Assembly (NCBI GenBank): GCA_017399265.1
Contig: JAFQDL010000008.1
Location: 1 to 64,000, forward strand
Direction of reading: 5' to 3'
Length of the DNA: 64,000 bases
DNA from: Clostridia bacterium
GTDB taxonomy: Bacteria; Bacillota; Clostridia; Christensenellales; UBA1242
Below, one piece after another: positions 62,397-64,000 of this stretch (positions within the stretch are counted from its first letter, which is position 1; every line of letters starts with the position of its first letter). The notes beneath the pieces were generated by a model. The model saw nothing but the letters and a program-made list of their open reading frames with translations, made no database searches and had not been told where the DNA came from. A program made the position numbers and the translations under genes.

Positions 62397-63616
62397 TGAT
62401 AGAATTACTAGCCCCAGCGGGCAATATGGAAAAACTTAAAACAGCGCTAAATTATGGCGCAGATGCTTGTTATTTTGCAGGTACTAGATTTGGACTTAGA
62501 GCCATGAGTAGTAATTTTTCTAATGACGAACTAAGAGAGAGTGTCGAGTATGCTCATTCATTAAATAAGAAATGTTATATTACTGTCAATATTTTGGCAC
62601 ACAATGCAGATTTTGATGGATTAAAAGAGTATTTGGAGTTCTTGCAAGAAATCAAAGTGGACGGAGTTATAGTTAGTGACCTTGGGATTATGTCTTTTGT
62701 AAAAAATTATGCTCCTAATCTTGAACTACATGTGTCTACGCAAGCAAGTATTACCAACAAATATTCTGCTATGGAGTATGTAAAATTAGGTGCTAAGAGA
62801 TTGGTGCTTGCTAGAGAATTAAGCTTAGCAGAGATAAAAGAAATCAGAGATTATATCCCTAAAGATATAGATTTAGAGTGCTTTGTACATGGGGCTATGT
62901 GTATTTCTTATTCTGGAAGATGCTTACTATCTAATTATATGACAGGTAGAGACTCTAATAGGGGTGCTTGCGTTCAAGCTTGTAGATTTCAATACACAAT
63001 CAAAGAAACCACAAGAAAAGGTAGCGGAGAGTACGAAATACAAGAAGATGACAAGGGTACATATATATTAAATTCCAAAGATATGTGTTTGATAGAATAT
63101 GTAGACAAATTAATTGAGGCGGGCATTACTAGTTTCAAGATAGAGGGACGTATGAAGAGCCCATATTATGTTGCAACAGTGGTCAATGCTTACAGACGTG
63201 CTATAGATTTATATTACTCCAATCCTAATAACTTTGAATGTCCTAAAGAATTGGTGGAAGAAGTAGAAAAAACCAGTCATAGAAGATTTACAACAGGTTT
63301 TTACTTTGGTGCTAAAGACAAAGAATACCTAGAGGACTCTATGCCAATTCAGACACACGAATTTATGGCGGTAATAACTAAAGACCAAGAAGACGATTGG
63401 GTGGAGATAGAACAAAGAAATAGGTTCAAAGTAGGTGATGAGTTAGAAATACTTTCGCCTACAACCAATCACAACAAGACTTTAATTGTATCTCAGATGC
63501 AAGACTTAGATGGCGGAGAGGTGGTAGATGCATTAAAAGTACAACAAATACTACGCCTTAACGTCAAAGGATTAAAAGGCTTGAAACAAGGCGATATACT
63601 TAGAAAGAAGATTTAA
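62396..63616 (+). CDS. trhP: U32-family tRNA hydroxylation protein TrhP
   Basis: A U32-family protein of 406 residues. In Bacillus and E. coli U32 members (YrrN/YrrO, YegQ) form 5-hydroxyuridine at tRNA position 34 from prephenate. Visible are LLAPAGNMEKLKTALNYGADACYFAG, ARELSLAEIKEI, the U32 signature CFVHGAMCISYSGRCLLSNY, and Cys-containing GACVQACR for the Fe-S cluster. The start overlaps the trmR stop (TAATG), so substrate and finishing enzyme are coupled. One U32 gene is present, not two as in Bacillus. Confidence 0.85.
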   Translation: MIELLAPAGNMEKLKTALNYGADACYFAGTRFGLRAMSSNFSNDELRESVEYAHSLNKKCYITVNILAHNADFDGLKEYLEFLQEIKVDGVIVSDLGIMSFVKNYAPNLELHVSTQASITNKYSAMEYVKLGAKRLVLARELSLAEIKEIRDYIPKDIDLECFVHGAMCISYSGRCLLSNYMTGRDSNRGACVQACRFQYTIKETTRKGSGEYEIQEDDKGTYILNSKDMCLIEYVDKLIEAGITSFKIEGRMKSPYYVATVVNAYRRAIDLYYSNPNNFECPKELVEEVEKTSHRRFTTGFYFGAKDKEYLEDSMPIQTHEFMAVITKDQEDDWVEIEQRNRFKVGDELEILSPTTNHNKTLIVSQMQDLDGGEVVDALKVQQILRLNVKGLKGLKQGDILRKKI

Positions 63617-63623
63617 AAAAAAG

Positions 63624-63674
63624 ACTATTGTGTTAAGATATCCAAAAAAGAGGTGTTAACACAATAGTTTTTTT
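63624..63674 (+). terminator. Terminator of trmR-trhP
   Basis: ACTATTGTGTTAA (63624-63636) pairs with TTAACACAATAGT (63656-63668), 13 bp, followed by T. Confidence 0.85.
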
Positions 63675-63760
63675 GTTATCTATAAATATATATATACATA
63701 TTATATAGACTTACATCTCGCACAAATTCGAAAATAATATAATAAAACTCTAATCTCTTT

Positions 63761-63790
63761 GCATAATTAGGAAAATAAGTGAATACATAT
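63761..63790 (+). promoter_or_regulatory. Possible sigma-E promoter of spoIVA
   Basis: GCATAATT at 63761-63768 and AATACATAT at 63782-63790 approximate the sigma-E -35 and -10 elements (ATATT-type and CATACA-T) with about 14 bases between cores. spoIVA is a sigma-E gene in Bacillus, which supports the reading. Confidence 0.45.
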
Positions 63791-63825
63791 AGTGTAAACC
63801 TAAAATGTAAAGGAGAAAAATTTTA

Positions 63826-64000
63826 ATGGACTTTGATGTTTATAAAGACATAGCCTTGAGAACAAAAGGCGATATATATCTAGGTGTAGTTGGCCCAGTA
63901 AGAACGGGTAAAAGCACATTTATTACGAAGTTTTTGAACACTTTGGTTCTTCCAAATATAGCAGATACTTACGATTTAGAAAGAACTATTGACGAGATGC
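63826..64000 (+). CDS. spoIVA: Stage IV sporulation protein A (partial)
   Basis: The 3' end is cut by the window. The 58 residues seen are diagnostic: KDIALRTKGDIYLGVVGPVRTGKSTF, a P-loop with GPVRTGKST (about 23-31), then LVLPNIADTYDLERTIDEM. SpoIVA is an ATPase that polymerises on the forespore to form the base of the spore coat. AAGGAG is about 10 bases before the ATG. Its presence is the main evidence that this organism, or its lineage, sporulates. Confidence 0.95.
   Translation, partial: MDFDVYKDIALRTKGDIYLGVVGPVRTGKSTFITKFLNTLVLPNIADTYDLERTIDEM

Overview
The window is AT-rich, has strong Shine-Dalgarno sites and short intergenic gaps, and ends inside a spoIVA gene (spore-coat ATPase). 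Together with rnj, a PheS T-box, fhs and trmR/trhP this points to an anaerobic, probably gut-associated and uncultured Firmicutes (Clostridia) lineage that retains sporulation genes. I cannot name the species. Housekeeping genes (efp, pheST, trmL, secA, prfB, tsaD, rdgB-fhs, a phosphohexomutase, rnj, trmR-trhP, spoIVA) are spaced between lineage-specific envelope genes and accessory DNA.

Layout. 1-2742: a leftward run of small unknown genes, including two related membrane-anchored proteins, which looks accessory. 2876-3544: efp with promoter and terminator. 3617-6231: three paralogous membrane-anchored secreted proteins, each with its own near-identical promoter. 6244-7260: a two-domain XRE regulator divergent from small ORFs. 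7359-12137: an SDR reductase, a winged-helix protein with a DnaA-N-like tail, a LemA/DUF3137 pair and a YwaF-like membrane protein. 12136-12743: a divergent pair of XRE regulators with palindromic operators. 12777-16646: the T-box-controlled pheST operon. 16781-18400: an RsgI-like membrane protein and a fourth paralog of the secreted family. 18421-18915: trmL. 19256-32653: one 4465-residue lipoprotein built of Fn3-like modules with a GLUG-type C-terminal domain, a fifth of the window. 32807-35500: secA.

The most notable region follows secA. A 173-bp segment holding the end of secA and its terminator (35453-35625) recurs, with four mismatches, at 41163-41335. Between the copies lies a compact defence island: controller-type HTH, Dam-type methylase, Mrr-like nuclease, DpnII-type nuclease, second methylase, then a translationally coupled membrane protein plus DGQHR-domain protein. 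After the second copy come an AbrB/hydrolase pair and a degenerate SEC-C (SecA tail) remnant at 42900-43031, which suggests repeated insertion at the secA 3' end. No integrase is visible.

43233-46796 holds two unknown proteins and two GNAT-type proteins. 46950-48054 is prfB, read through a programmed +1 frameshift at CTT TGA; a perfect 10-bp hairpin ends two bases before the slip site and the usual SD-like stimulator is absent. Then come tsaD, a second divergent XRE switch whose operators sit inside both promoters, rdgB-fhs, small two-TM proteins with a shared C-terminal EQxM ending (also at 55759), a phosphohexomutase, RNase J, a 698-residue unknown membrane protein, and the tRNA-wobble-uridine genes trmR and trhP before spoIVA.
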